64,000 bases of DNA from Mariniflexile litorale (GCF_031128465.2 NZ_CP155618.1:1621501-1685500); one strand, 5' to 3'. Counted from the first letter of the stretch, positions 37,687-47,460 are shown. Notes: generated from the sequence alone by a model not told the origin. Numbers and translations are program-made.

Positions 37687-38613
37687 ATGAGCTTTTATCT
37701 TATCCCCTTTATTTTCGTCGGATTAATAATTTTATTTTCGTCGTTCTTCACAGTAAAACAACAATCAGCAGCTATTATAGAACGCTTTGGAAAATTTTTA
37801 AGTATCCGTCAATCTGGATTACAATTAAAAATCCCAATAGTTGATAAAGTTGCTGGTCGTTTGAGTTTAAAAATTCAGCAATTAGATGTTATTGTTGAGA
37901 CCAAAACTAAAGATGATGTGTTTGTAAAACTAAAAGTATCTGTTCAATACAAAGTAATAAAAGATAAAGTTGAAGATGCATTTTACAAATTAGATTATCC
38001 ACATGATCAAATAACAAGTTATGTATTTGACGTGGTACGTGCTGAAGTACCAAAAATGATTTTAGATGACGTATTCTTGAAAAAAGATGATATCGCTATC
38101 GCAGTTAAAACCGAGCTAAATGATGCTATGATGGAATATGGTTATGACATTATTAAAACTCTTGTAACAGATATTGACCCCGATGCACAAGTAAAAGAAG
38201 CCATGAATCGTATTAATGCTGCCGATAGAGAAAAAACCGCAGCACAATATGAAGGTGATGCTGCTCGTATTTTAATTGTTGAAAAAGCAAAAGCTGAGGC
38301 CGAAAGTAAACGTTTACAAGGACAAGGTATTGCCGATCAACGTCGTGAAATTGCACGTGGCTTAGAAGAATCTGTTCTAGTTTTAAACAAAGTTGGAATA
38401 AACTCGCAAGAAGCGTCTGCTTTAATCGTGGTAACACAACATTATGATACACTTCAATCTATTGGTCAACACACCAATAGTAATTTAATATTAATGCCAA
38501 ATACGCCACAAGCGGGAAGTAATATGCTAAACGAAATGCTTGCAAGTTTTACTGCTAGTAATCAAATTGGTGAGGCTATGAAAGAGGCTAAAGAGAGAAA
38601 GAAATTACAATAA
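37687..38613 (+). CDS. SPFH/band 7 domain membrane protein
   Basis: A 308-residue prohibitin-family protein. A single N-terminal membrane helix (residues 3-21, IPFIFVGLIILFSSFFTV) is followed by an SPFH domain (about 25-200; QQSAAIIERFGKFLSI, GLQLKIPIVDKV) and an Ala/Glu-rich coiled coil near 205-250 (KAKAEAESKRLQGQG). Similar proteins organise membrane microdomains and protect or modulate membrane proteases. No NfeD partner is adjacent. A strong terminator follows. Confidence 0.85.
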   Translation: MSFYLIPFIFVGLIILFSSFFTVKQQSAAIIERFGKFLSIRQSGLQLKIPIVDKVAGRLSLKIQQLDVIVETKTKDDVFVKLKVSVQYKVIKDKVEDAFYKLDYPHDQITSYVFDVVRAEVPKMILDDVFLKKDDIAIAVKTELNDAMMEYGYDIIKTLVTDIDPDAQVKEAMNRINAADREKTAAQYEGDAARILIVEKAKAEAESKRLQGQGIADQRREIARGLEESVLVLNKVGINSQEASALIVVTQHYDTLQSIGQHTNSNLILMPNTPQAGSNMLNEMLASFTASNQIGEAMKEAKERKKLQ

Positions 38614-38638
38614 ACTATTTTTCCTTTTTATATATTTG

Positions 38639-38672
38639 GCCTCACATATTTTTTAATTTGTGAGGCTTTTTT
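38639..38672 (+). terminator. Terminator of the SPFH gene
   Basis: Eight-base stem GCCTCACA / TGTGAGGC with a 12-base loop followed by TTTTTT. Confidence 0.85.
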
Positions 38673-38681
38673 ATAAGCTAC

Positions 38682-39839
38682 CTAATAATGAAAAGGATGG
38701 CGTTCCTGCCATTTCTGCTTAGGGTTCATCAATCCAAAAACCTGCTTTAAAACAGCATTTATAAAGCTATTGGTGTGTTTTATATAAACAACCATCGGTT
38801 CTGGTTTAGCACCTACAGAGCTTTTAATTTCCATAGCAGTTCTAGCATAAACCACTGTTTTAAAATGATTGCTAATGCCAAACTCCAACATACTATAAAG
38901 CATATTTAAATATAACTGATTTTTATATTGATGCGCTTCATCATAGCCTAAAAAATAAGTTTCGAGATGTTTTTCATTTTCTATCAATGTAAAAAACCCA
39001 ACAAGTTCTTCATTCAAATAATAACCAAAAACTCTAAATCTATTTTGTAATTGCAATTTTAAATTGTAAAAATGATTTTCAGGCAGTATAAATGTATTAA
39101 ACTTTGCATTGTTAGATACGTTTAAATAAAGCGCGTGTAACTCACTAGAGCTGGCTTTAACAGCACCTAGACTCAATTCTGAACACCTTATACCATTTAA
39201 CTTGTTTCTCGCTGTTTTATAGCGTCGTTTATATTTTTTATTAAGTGCACTTATATAATCTTTAAAACTTAACCAATTTGGTTGAAGCTTCAAAATCATA
39301 TTAGGTTGCACTTTAACTTTATGTAATTTATGATTACTAAAAAAGTCGGTTTTTAAATGAATGCTATCATCTAAAAAATAATCTTTAAACATGATGGCTC
39401 GTATTGTTTTGTTTTGATTGGTTTTTATATGATTTTTAATAACATATAAAGCTTCAAAAACCAAATTTAAATAAGTAGTTTGTGATATGTTTTCTTTTTG
39501 AAAAAATAGCCCATGCTGACCTGTGTGCATCAAATTACCCACTACTAAAATATTACCTTTTAATGCTTTTGAAACCATATCACGAAAAAACTCTTTTACA
39601 CAAGATACATTAATGTTTCTAAACATATCTTTTAAATACAATTGAACCCTTTGAATGATAGCAACACCTACTAATACCTCTTCATCAAAAATACCCACAT
39701 AAAAGAATTGAATATTATTAGGAGATGCTTCTTCAAGTGCTTTAAAATATGAAGATTGTAAAAAAATATCATGTACAACAATACTGTCCCATGAATGAGG
39801 AAGACTTGTAACCGAATGATAAATTTGAAATGATGTCAA
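38682..39839 (-). CDS. GNAT/FemAB-like acyltransferase-fold protein
   Basis: A 385-residue protein with two GNAT-like halves. The N-terminal half includes WDSIVVHDIFLQSSYFKALE; the C-terminal half has LNKKYKRRYKTARNK near residue 205, VFGYYLNEELVGFFTLI near 285 and the YLGYDEAHQYKNQLYLNML block near 305, typical of FemAB/acetyltransferase-6 proteins. No specific acceptor is predicted. The start is TTG at 39839, as no in-frame ATG occurs before residue 70 and the N-terminal block belongs to the fold. Confidence 0.65.
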   Translation of the reverse strand: MTSFQIYHSVTSLPHSWDSIVVHDIFLQSSYFKALEEASPNNIQFFYVGIFDEEVLVGVAIIQRVQLYLKDMFRNINVSCVKEFFRDMVSKALKGNILVVGNLMHTGQHGLFFQKENISQTTYLNLVFEALYVIKNHIKTNQNKTIRAIMFKDYFLDDSIHLKTDFFSNHKLHKVKVQPNMILKLQPNWLSFKDYISALNKKYKRRYKTARNKLNGIRCSELSLGAVKASSSELHALYLNVSNNAKFNTFILPENHFYNLKLQLQNRFRVFGYYLNEELVGFFTLIENEKHLETYFLGYDEAHQYKNQLYLNMLYSMLEFGISNHFKTVVYARTAMEIKSSVGAKPEPMVVYIKHTNSFINAVLKQVFGLMNPKQKWQERHPFHY

Positions 39840-39849
39840 AATATAGAAT

Positions 39850-39878
39850 AAAAAAGACCGAAGTTAAACACTTCAGTC
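39850..39878 (-). terminator. Terminator of the DUF1761 gene
   Basis: Nine-base stem (GACCGAAGT 39856-39864 with ACTTCAGTC 39870-39878, one G-U pair on the minus strand) followed on the minus strand by a T-run. Confidence 0.75.
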
Positions 39879-39905
39879 TTTGATTATATTAAAAGTTTAC
39901 AAAAA

Positions 39906-40391
39906 TTATTTCCAAGCACAAATAATACCGCCCATAATACCAAGTGTTACTATCCAATATCCACTATTTATAAAAATGTATTTTGCACTTTTTCTTTCAA
40001 ATAAAGCATTGGTGCCTAAAATTGGTAATGCAATAAAAACACCCGTTAATACACCATGAAAAACACCATGCTTAAAAGTTCTAAAAGCTTCGGAATAATC
40101 CACCATAAATGCTTCATAAGAAGGTAGAGCCTTTGTTGGATCTCCTCCAATCAAACTAAAAACACCCATTTGATGAATAACAATTCCAGGAAGTGCACTG
40201 GCTAATAAAAAGGCAAACAGTAATGCTAAACCAAAAATTTTAAGCATATTACCTCCTTTTATTTGTTCATTGGTTATTCCTGCCGCTTGCATCCAAGCCT
40301 TACCAAATACTTTTGGGTGATACCAAATAAATCCTACAACTAAAGCAGAAACTGCTGCTGCAATAATTGCCATTGGGTTTAAAAAATCCAT
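39906..40391 (-). CDS. DUF1761 family membrane protein
   Basis: A 161-residue integral membrane protein with four hydrophobic helices near residues 5-25, 50-72, 108-128 and 140-158. FIWYHPKVFGKAWMQAAG near residue 22 is the signature of DUF1761. Function is unknown. It is a single-gene unit, ending in its own terminator. Confidence 0.75.
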   Translation of the reverse strand: MDFLNPMAIIAAAVSALVVGFIWYHPKVFGKAWMQAAGITNEQIKGGNMLKIFGLALLFAFLLASALPGIVIHQMGVFSLIGGDPTKALPSYEAFMVDYSEAFRTFKHGVFHGVLTGVFIALPILGTNALFERKSAKYIFINSGYWIVTLGIMGGIICAWK

Positions 40392-40469
40392 AATAATTTT
40401 AGTTAAAGTTAGATGATAAATATAATTAAAATAATAATAAGTATCTAGTTTTTAGATATTTGAAAAAAA

Positions 40470-42476
40470 TTAAACAAGTTTTTGAGATTCTGTAACCAAT
40501 AACTCATTGCTATCTTCCAATCCTTTATTTATAAAATCAGAAATATCTGTGTTCTTTTCTAAACCGTTTTTTATTAAAACTCCTAAAACAATCATAGTGG
40601 CAATACGTGTGCCTACTTTTTTAGTCGCTGTATTAAATAACGGTTGTAGCTCTTCATAAGAAACCCTTTTAGCAAGTTCTTGAATTTCTGCTTTTGCTTT
40701 TAATTGTTTAGCTTCAGGTAAATTGGTATATTTTTTTCCTAATTGCTGAATTACATCTATAGCCTTACGTTGTGGTTGTGATGCATTATTTTGTGGTTTA
40801 TTCTGATTAGGATTTTTGTTTTCAACGGGTTTTTGTTTCTCCCAAGAATCTCTTAGTCCAACTGTTTTATTAAATATTAGATTATTAGAAGCTGAATCTT
40901 TATCAACATTAAAATAACCCAATCTTTGAAACTGAAAACGCTCTCCAATTTTAGCTTCCAATAAACTTGGTTCTACAAATGCTTTAATAATCTTTAAAGA
41001 ATTTGGATTTAAAAACTCCATAAAATCTTTGTCTTGGTGACTATCTGGTGCTTCATCAATAAACAAACGGTCATACTCCCTAACTTCAGCTTTTACAGCA
41101 TGTTTTATAGATACCCAATGCAAAGTACCTTTTACTTTTTTAGAAGTATCTTCAGAATAGGTACAATTTATTTGTGTAATGTTTTCATCTTCATCCTTTA
41201 CAACAGATTCTGCTTTAATTATATAAGCATTTTTAAGTCGCACTTCGCCGCCTAACTTCAGTCTAAAAAACTTATTACCAGCAACTTCTTTAAAGTCTTC
41301 TTTTTCAATATATAGTTCACGTGAAAATGGTACTTTTCTAAAACCTGCACCATCATCTTCTTGATTATTTTCCGCTTTTAGCCATTCTTCTTTTCCTTCT
41401 GGATAATTAGTAATAACCAATTTAATAGGGTCTAAAACCGCCATAACTCGCGGTGCTGTTTTATTCAAATCTTCACGAATACAAAACTCTAAAAGTGAAA
41501 CATCAATAATATTATCACGTTTAGCAACACCTACTGTTTCAACAAATTTTCTCAAAGCATTTGGAGTATAGCCTCTACGACGTAAACCTGAAATAGTTGG
41601 CATACGTGGGTCGTCCCACCCAGCTACAACTTTATCTTCTACCAATTTCAAGAGCTTACGTTTACTCATAATGGTATAACTCAAGTTTAAACGTGCAAAT
41701 TCACGTTGTTTTGGTCTCACTAAATTAGGATCTGTTACTTGATCTAAAAACCAATCGTAAAGTTCTCTATGAGGTTTAAATTCTAATGAACATAAGGAAT
41801 GTGATACTTGCTCTATATAATCACTTTCGCCATGTGTCCAATCGTACATTGGATAAATGCACCAATCGTTAGCGGTTCTATGATGATGTTTCTTTAAAAT
41901 ACGATACATAATAGGATCACGCATCAACATATTTGGGTGCTGCATATCTATTTTTGCGCGCAAAATATGTTCTCCTTCGTTAAATTCGCCTGCTTTCATA
42001 CGTTCAAACAAATCTAAATTTTCAGCAACAGTTCTATTCCTATATGGACCATCAACACCAGGTTGAGTTGGTGTTCCTTTTTGTTCTGCCATCGCTTCGC
42101 TCGATTGAGAATCTATATAAGCTTTTCCTTCATTTATAAAAAGCACTGCCCAATCATATAATTGTTGAAAATAATCAGAAGAAAATAATTCCTTATCCCA
42201 TTTATAACCTAACCACGCAACATCTTCTTTGATGGCATCTACATATTCTTGCTCTTCTTTTGCAGGATTGGTATCATCAAAACGAAGGTTAACAGGTGCG
42301 TTGTATTTTTCACCTAAACCAAAACTAATACCAATAGCTTTTGTATGTCCAATGTGTAAATACCCATTTGGTTCTGGCGGGAAACGAAAACGTAAATTGC
42401 CTTTTGGCATGCCATTTGCCAAATCTTCTTCTATAATTTGCTCTAAAAAGTTAAGTGATTTTCTTTCTTCAGACAT
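40470..42476 (-). CDS. glnS: Glutaminyl-tRNA synthetase with C-terminal extension
   Basis: A 668-residue enzyme from the ATG at 42476 (MSEERKSLNFLEQ); five upstream codons are open but not needed. RFPPEPNGYLHIGHTKAIG near residue 30 contains HIGH, and YTIMSKRKLLKLV near 268 contains KMSKR. The beta-barrel anticodon domains follow to about residue 550. A Pro/Asn/Gln-rich linker (NPNQNKPQNNASQPQ) then leads to about 110 extra helical residues (KAIDVIQQLGKKY to the end), absent from E. coli GlnRS. The extension is unrecognised; it may help tRNA binding. Confidence 0.92.
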   Translation of the reverse strand: MSEERKSLNFLEQIIEEDLANGMPKGNLRFRFPPEPNGYLHIGHTKAIGISFGLGEKYNAPVNLRFDDTNPAKEEQEYVDAIKEDVAWLGYKWDKELFSSDYFQQLYDWAVLFINEGKAYIDSQSSEAMAEQKGTPTQPGVDGPYRNRTVAENLDLFERMKAGEFNEGEHILRAKIDMQHPNMLMRDPIMYRILKKHHHRTANDWCIYPMYDWTHGESDYIEQVSHSLCSLEFKPHRELYDWFLDQVTDPNLVRPKQREFARLNLSYTIMSKRKLLKLVEDKVVAGWDDPRMPTISGLRRRGYTPNALRKFVETVGVAKRDNIIDVSLLEFCIREDLNKTAPRVMAVLDPIKLVITNYPEGKEEWLKAENNQEDDGAGFRKVPFSRELYIEKEDFKEVAGNKFFRLKLGGEVRLKNAYIIKAESVVKDEDENITQINCTYSEDTSKKVKGTLHWVSIKHAVKAEVREYDRLFIDEAPDSHQDKDFMEFLNPNSLKIIKAFVEPSLLEAKIGERFQFQRLGYFNVDKDSASNNLIFNKTVGLRDSWEKQKPVENKNPNQNKPQNNASQPQRKAIDVIQQLGKKYTNLPEAKQLKAKAEIQELAKRVSYEELQPLFNTATKKVGTRIATMIVLGVLIKNGLEKNTDISDFINKGLEDSNELLVTESQKLV

Positions 42477-42555
42477 AAAAATGTATCGCAATAGGTAATT
42501 AAACTAAAAATATTCTGTAAAATTAGGTAATTTTACCGACTTAAAACTACCTAAC

Positions 42556-42918
42556 ATGGGAATTATAAAAGTTGAAAATATACGTGTATTCGCTCATCAT
42601 GGTTGCTTACAAGAAGAAACAAAAATAGGCAGCGAATATCGTGTAGATTTACAAGTTAAAGCCAATTTACAAAACTCTGCAAAAACAGATAAACTTACTG
42701 ATACTGTAGACTATGTATTATTAAATCGTATTATAAAAGAAGAAATGGCCATAGCCTCACAGCTACTAGAAACCGTTGCAAAACGTATTTTAGCTAGAAT
42801 TTTTAATGAAGATTTATTAGTAAAAAAAGCCACGGTTTGGGTTAGTAAATTGAATCCTCCTATTGGTGGTGATGTAGAAAAAGTAACCATAAAAATGACT
42901 GATAAACGTAAAAAATGA
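42556..42918 (+). CDS. folB: Dihydroneopterin aldolase
   Basis: A 120-residue FolB-type enzyme of folate synthesis, converting dihydroneopterin to 6-hydroxymethyl-dihydropterin. Seen: VFAHHGCLQEE (residues 11-21), the DTVDYV segment with the substrate-binding tyrosine near 50, LLETVAKRI near 71 with the conserved Glu, and KLNPPIGG near 97 with the catalytic lysine. It is divergent from glnS with only about 80 bases between, and is followed by tRNA-Cys. No other folate gene is adjacent. Confidence 0.92.
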   Translation: MGIIKVENIRVFAHHGCLQEETKIGSEYRVDLQVKANLQNSAKTDKLTDTVDYVLLNRIIKEEMAIASQLLETVAKRILARIFNEDLLVKKATVWVSKLNPPIGGDVEKVTIKMTDKRKK

Positions 42919-42970
42919 TTTTAAATGTAAAAAAGTCTTATTTTTTTTTACATTTGCAAACTGATTATAA

Positions 42971-43041
42971 GGTGTCGTGGCCGAGTGGCTAGGCTCAGCT
43001 CTGCAAAAGCTGCTACAGCAGTTCGAATCTGCTCGACACCT
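42971..43041 (+). tRNA. tRNA-Cys (GCA)
   Basis: A complete cloverleaf: acceptor GGTGTCG/CGACACC with discriminator T at 43041, D-stem GCC/GGC, anticodon stem CAGCT/AGCTG around the loop CTGCAAA with anticodon GCA, and T-arm AGCAG-TTCGAAT-CTGCT. The CCA end is not encoded. It lies 52 bases beyond folB and is followed by a hairpin. Confidence 0.95.
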
Positions 43042-43042
43042 C

Positions 43043-43078
43043 AAAAAGCTTCTGGTTAATTCTAGAAGCTTTTTTTAT
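43043..43078. terminator. Bidirectional terminator after tRNA-Cys and the LysE-type gene
   Basis: An 11-base stem AAAAAGCTTCT (43043-43053) with AGAAGCTTTTT (43064-43074), A-run on one side and T-run on the other, between the tRNA and a convergent gene. Confidence 0.82.
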
Positions 43079-43755
43079 TTTATAGGGCTAATTTTTTCTA
43101 ACTTTTCTTTTAAAAGTTCTTTTTCTTTTGGAAAGAAACCTTGAACTAAAAGTAAAAACCCAAAGCCTAATATTACTAAAGCAATGATCTTTTTAGTTTT
43201 AAATATAATACGAGGTGTGAGCCTGCTCTTTAGTTTTTTTGCTATAACTATTTTAATTAAATCAACTAAAAAGTAGACTATTAAAATAGTACTTAAAAAC
43301 ACCATAACACCATCATTTGAACTTGTAATAGAATTAGCTATCACAATAAATGCTACCCACCCTAGCAAAACACCTATATTAATAAAATTGAGTAAAAATC
43401 CTTTTAAAAAGAGTTTTCCATAACCCTTTTTTATTTCAATTTTATGATACTCTTTGACAATATCTCTAAATGATTTTGATGTTTTAATAAATGAAATAAA
43501 ACCATAGGTAACTAATAAAGCACCTCCAAATATTAAAAAACTAGGGTCGTCTTTTATAGTTTCAAGTAATTTATTGGTACTAAAAAATGCTACTATGATA
43601 AATATTATATCTGCTAACATAACACCACAATCAAAAATCAAAGCACTTTTAAATCCTTTAGTAGCACTGGTTTCAAGAAGCACAAAGAATACTGGACCTA
43701 TTGTAAAAGCTAAAATAATTCCAAAGGGAATTGCAGCTAAAATATCATCAAACAT
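43075..43755 (-). CDS. LysE/RhtB family exporter
   Basis: A 226-residue membrane protein with six hydrophobic helices. The N-terminus AIPFGIILAFTIGPVFFVLLE (residues 8-28) carries the GP pair typical of LysE transporters, and TSATKGFKSALIFDCGVMLAD follows. It probably exports an amino acid or similar metabolite. The substrate is unknown. It is a single-gene unit with the tRNA-Cys hairpin as terminator. Confidence 0.78.
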   Translation of the reverse strand: MFDDILAAIPFGIILAFTIGPVFFVLLETSATKGFKSALIFDCGVMLADIIFIIVAFFSTNKLLETIKDDPSFLIFGGALLVTYGFISFIKTSKSFRDIVKEYHKIEIKKGYGKLFLKGFLLNFINIGVLLGWVAFIVIANSITSSNDGVMVFLSTILIVYFLVDLIKIVIAKKLKSRLTPRIIFKTKKIIALVILGFGFLLLVQGFFPKEKELLKEKLEKISPIK

Positions 43756-43833
43756 AATATTATATGAGGGTTCTTTACAAAGTAAAGAAATATTTTAAAA
43801 CTATAAGACTTCTTTTAAATGCTTATTAAAAAC

Positions 43834-43861
43834 AAAAACCCATTGCTAGCAATGGGTTTTA
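43834..43861 (-). terminator. Terminator of the DUF2807 gene
   Basis: A near-continuous inverted repeat around CCATTG/CAATGG with loop CTAG, followed on the minus strand by a T-rich run. Confidence 0.8.
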
Positions 43862-43884
43862 TACAAATTTTGTGGGTAGTAAAT

Positions 43885-44559
43885 TTAATCCATACGTTTT
43901 ATACGTCCGCCTAAAACAGTACTTTCATTAACTGTTTCTGGATTTCCATAAATATATACATCACCTCCTGCTCTTATTTTAACATCTACTATTTTTGATG
44001 CTTTTACATAAGCTTCACCTGCTGCATTAATAGATACATCTGTTTTATTTGTCTCTAAGTTTTCAGCATTATAAATACCACCTGTTAACAATGAAACTTT
44101 TTGTGATTTTGCATTCCCTGTTGCCTTAATTTTTCCTCCTGTAACCGATTTAATATTAGCATAGTTCACATCTAACAGAACATCAATAATACCTCCTTCT
44201 TGTGCTCTTAAATCTATTTCAAATTGTTTTATACTATCTTTCCCAGATACTTTAGATCCTTCGTTTACATCTATAATATCTAAAGATTTATAATATAATG
44301 TTACTTTAGTACTATTACCATCAAAAATTTCACCAATACTCATTTTAATTTTAAGCGTACCATTTTTATTATTTATTACTACATCTTCAGTATTGTTTCC
44401 CGTAATAATAGCTTTGTTTTCGGTAGATTTTACTAATTCAACATCTATTAAATCATAAACTTTAAGTTCATTAAATTCTCCAATTGTTTTTTCAATTTGC
44501 TTTTGAGCTATTGATGCTCCAGATATCAAAATTGTTGCTAATAAGATAATACGTTTCAT
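43885..44559 (-). CDS. DUF2807 (head GIN) domain protein
   Basis: Taken from the ATG at 44559 this is a 224-residue secreted protein with signal peptide MKRIILLATILISGASIAQ; an upstream in-frame ATG at 44592 would add 11 charged residues in front of it. The mature part begins IGEFNELKVYDLIDVELV and continues as short repeated beta strands, the single-stranded parallel beta-helix pattern of DUF2807. These are common cell-surface or periplasmic proteins in Bacteroidota with no known activity. It lies downstream of rnr on the same strand, with 81 bases between them. Confidence 0.78.
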   Translation of the reverse strand: MKRIILLATILISGASIAQKQIEKTIGEFNELKVYDLIDVELVKSTENKAIITGNNTEDVVINNKNGTLKIKMSIGEIFDGNSTKVTLYYKSLDIIDVNEGSKVSGKDSIKQFEIDLRAQEGGIIDVLLDVNYANIKSVTGGKIKATGNAKSQKVSLLTGGIYNAENLETNKTDVSINAAGEAYVKASKIVDVKIRAGGDVYIYGNPETVNESTVLGGRIKRMD

Positions 44560-44640
44560 TTTTTTATTTTTTATTACAACGTATTTAATCAAAAATTATT
44601 CCGTTGTTAAATTATTTTAAGTAAAAATTATAATAATATT

Positions 44641-46869
44641 TTATTCATTTTTTCCAATCAAAGTGAAATCAAGATGTTTTTTAACTAAATCGGCATTTTT
44701 AACTTTCACAATAACTTCATCGCCTAATTGATACATTGTTTTTGTATTTCTACCAATCATAGCATATTGTTCTTGATCAAACGCATAATGATCGTCTTTC
44801 ATATCACGAACACTTACCATCCCCTCACATTTGTTTTCTATAATTTCTATATAAATTCCCCAATCGGTAACACCAGAAATAACACCTGCAAAATTTTCAT
44901 CTTTATGATCTTGCATAAATTTAATTTGCATGTATTTGATAGAATCACGTTCTGCCTTGGTAGCTAGGTTTTCCATATCACTGGAATGCTTGCATTTTTC
45001 TTCGTAAATAGCTTCGTTGGCCGATTTACCACCATCTAAATAATGTTGTAACAAACGATGCGCCATAACATCAGGATAACGACGAATAGGCGATGTAAAA
45101 TGGCTATAATAATCAAAAGCTAAACCATAATGCCCTATGTTATGCGTGGTATATTCCGCTTTACTCATGGTTCTAATTGCCAACGTATCAACTAAATTTT
45201 GTTCTTTTTTACCACTCACCTCTTTTAATAAATTATTAAGAGAAGCTGATGTTGTTTTACGGTCTTTGAAATTTAATTTATAACCAAATTTAGATACAAT
45301 ACCTTGTAAATTTGCTAATTTGCTATCATCAGGTTCATCATGAACACGATACACAAAAGTTTGTTTTGGAGATTTTTTACCAACAAATTCCGAAACTTTT
45401 CGGTTAGCTAATAACATAAATTCTTCTATTAACTTATTAGCATCTTTACTGGTTTTAAAAAATACACCTACTGGGTTGGCATTTTCATCTAAATTAAATT
45501 TTACTTCAACTTTATCAAATGAAATAGCACCAGAACTCATACGCTTACTACGCATTTTTTTGGCCAATTCATCCATCTTTAAAATAGCTTGTGCTATTTC
45601 AGGAGTTGTGTTATATTCTTTATCTGTAATTGAAATTTCTTGAGGAATAACTGTATTAATCTGATCTAATTGAAATATTTCGTCTGCCTTCAAGGTTATA
45701 TTATTTTCAATAACTGCTTGTGCTTCTTCATAAGCAAAACGTGCATCGCTATAAGTAACCGTTCTACCGAACCATTCATTTTTTATTTCACATTTATCAT
45801 TCATTTGAAACACAGCTGAAAAAGTAAATTTTTCTTCATGTGGACGTAATGAACAGGCATTGTTAGATAATACCTCTGGAAGCATTGGTACTACGCGATC
45901 TACTAAATAAACTGAAGTAGCACGCTCGTAAGCTTCATCATCTAAAATAGTTCCTTCTTGTAAATAATGTGATACATCGGCAATATGAATACCAATTTCA
46001 TACAAACCTTTTTTAATAATTTTAAAAGATAAAGCATCATCAAAATCTTTAGCATCTTTAGGATCAATGGTAAAGGTTAAATCTTGACGCATGTCGCGAC
46101 GTTTGGCAATTTCTTCTTTAGTAATTGACGTATCAATATTATTTGCAAATTCTTCAACTTCATGTGGAAATTCATATGGCAAACCATATTCAGCCAAAAT
46201 AGAATGAATTTCTGTATTATGATCGCCTGGTTTACCTAGAACTTTAATTACTTTACCATAAGGTGAATCTGCTTTCTCTGGCCAATCTTCAAGTTTTACT
46301 AAGACTTTATCACCATCTTCTGCTTTAAAAGTTTTATTAATGGGTATAAAAATATCTTTGTACATTTTATTACTATCGGCAATAACAAAAGCATATTTAT
46401 CATGCAATTGAATAACACCAACATACTCACTTTTATCACGCTTTAAAACTTGAGTTATTTCGCCTTCTAACTTTCCACGATGGCGGCGTTTGTAAACATA
46501 AAATTCTACCTCATCACCATTCAACGCTTTATTTATATTGTTTGAAGCAATGAACACATCATCTTCAAAATCTTCACAAATAATATAACCGTTTCCTTTT
46601 GCAGCTAAATCTAAAATACCTTTATGATATTCAGCATTCATTACAACTTTAAACTTACCACGTTCAACTTCTTCTATTTCTTTTTTACCAGTAAGTTCTG
46701 CTAATTTTTTTATAATTTGATTTCTACTACTAGCATCATTAACATTAAGTTTAGCAGCAATTTGTTTATAATTAAAACTTTGATTTCTATCTTTTTTTAA
46801 AATACTTAAGATTGTATTTGTAAGGTTGGAAATACCTTTATTGGATTTCCCTTTTTTCTTTCTTGTCAT
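44641..46869 (-). CDS. rnr: Ribonuclease R
   Basis: A 742-residue processive 3'-5' exoribonuclease of the RNase II superfamily. An N-terminal helix-turn-helix region (about 15-70), two cold-shock beta-barrels (about 75-230), the RNB catalytic domain with DPKDAKDFDDALS near residue 273 (three aspartates bind Mg2+), and a C-terminal S1 domain (about 650-740; GVISGVTDWGIYIEI) are all visible. It degrades structured RNA and acts in rRNA and tmRNA quality control. Its promoter lies in the long AT-rich gap to the right. Confidence 0.94.
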   Translation of the reverse strand: MTRKKKGKSNKGISNLTNTILSILKKDRNQSFNYKQIAAKLNVNDASSRNQIIKKLAELTGKKEIEEVERGKFKVVMNAEYHKGILDLAAKGNGYIICEDFEDDVFIASNNINKALNGDEVEFYVYKRRHRGKLEGEITQVLKRDKSEYVGVIQLHDKYAFVIADSNKMYKDIFIPINKTFKAEDGDKVLVKLEDWPEKADSPYGKVIKVLGKPGDHNTEIHSILAEYGLPYEFPHEVEEFANNIDTSITKEEIAKRRDMRQDLTFTIDPKDAKDFDDALSFKIIKKGLYEIGIHIADVSHYLQEGTILDDEAYERATSVYLVDRVVPMLPEVLSNNACSLRPHEEKFTFSAVFQMNDKCEIKNEWFGRTVTYSDARFAYEEAQAVIENNITLKADEIFQLDQINTVIPQEISITDKEYNTTPEIAQAILKMDELAKKMRSKRMSSGAISFDKVEVKFNLDENANPVGVFFKTSKDANKLIEEFMLLANRKVSEFVGKKSPKQTFVYRVHDEPDDSKLANLQGIVSKFGYKLNFKDRKTTSASLNNLLKEVSGKKEQNLVDTLAIRTMSKAEYTTHNIGHYGLAFDYYSHFTSPIRRYPDVMAHRLLQHYLDGGKSANEAIYEEKCKHSSDMENLATKAERDSIKYMQIKFMQDHKDENFAGVISGVTDWGIYIEIIENKCEGMVSVRDMKDDHYAFDQEQYAMIGRNTKTMYQLGDEVIVKVKNADLVKKHLDFTLIGKNE

Positions 46870-46960
46870 TTAATTTTTGTAATCATTTTCATTTCCTAAG
46901 ATACTGGAAATTGTGTTATTTAATAGCATTATTTTAGGAGAAGATTGCTATTTGTTTTAA

Positions 46961-46968
46961 CAAAGTTA
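46961..46968 (-). promoter_or_regulatory. -7 promoter element for rnr
   Basis: Minus-strand TAACTTTG matches TAnnTTTG, 91 bases upstream of the rnr start. Confidence 0.38.
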
Positions 46969-46979
46969 CAATTAATATA

Positions 46980-47460
46980 TTAAATCATATTTTTTTAATG
47001 TTATGTTTAATTAAAATCAACTTATTCACAATATATATTATATAATTATTTTCTTTTTAAAATTTAAAAAATTAAATGGTGATTATGATAGCTTGTTAAT
47101 AGCGGTATAACTTTTTTAATTTTTATTTTGATAACTATTTATTTACGTTCTATTAATAGTTAATTAACATCTTATATTAATTTAATAGGTTCATTTTTAA
47201 GTGATTTATGTATTCTATTAACAGCTGTTAATAACTTATAAAATATACAAATAACTAATAACTATTTTAAATTTAGTGTTTATATGTACTATGTTTTCAT
47301 CTTATAAGATTGCTAAAAAAAAGGAGTTAAATTTTTGGATATATAGTTGTCGTTTTTGATTGGAAAAATAAACGGATTATCAATATATTTCTTTTAAAAA
47401 CCTATCAACACTTATTAACAAGTAATGAATATACTAATACACATTGTTTATAATTACTAC
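46980..47460. other. AT-rich gene-free interval with DnaA-box-like cluster; candidate replication origin
   Basis: The 622 bases between rnr and rpiB contain no credible gene. A perfect TTATnCACA DnaA box, TTATTCACA, is at 47022-47030. Four copies of (C/T)TATTAACA occur at 47094-47102 (minus), 47215-47223 (plus), 47226-47234 (minus) and 47412-47420 (plus), with relatives at 47402-47410 and 47445-47453. By rough base composition about 0.1 exact copy would be expected by chance. The middle pair forms an 18-base palindrome (47216-47233). Long A/T-only runs near 46980-47080 could serve as an unwinding element. Origin identity is a hypothesis. Confidence 0.4.

Noticed and set aside
41313-41328. A CACGTG-centred sequence resembling parS (TAGTTCACGTGAAAAT)
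   Set aside because: Only about 12 of 16 positions fit the consensus, it is not a perfect palindrome, and it lies inside conserved glnS coding sequence.
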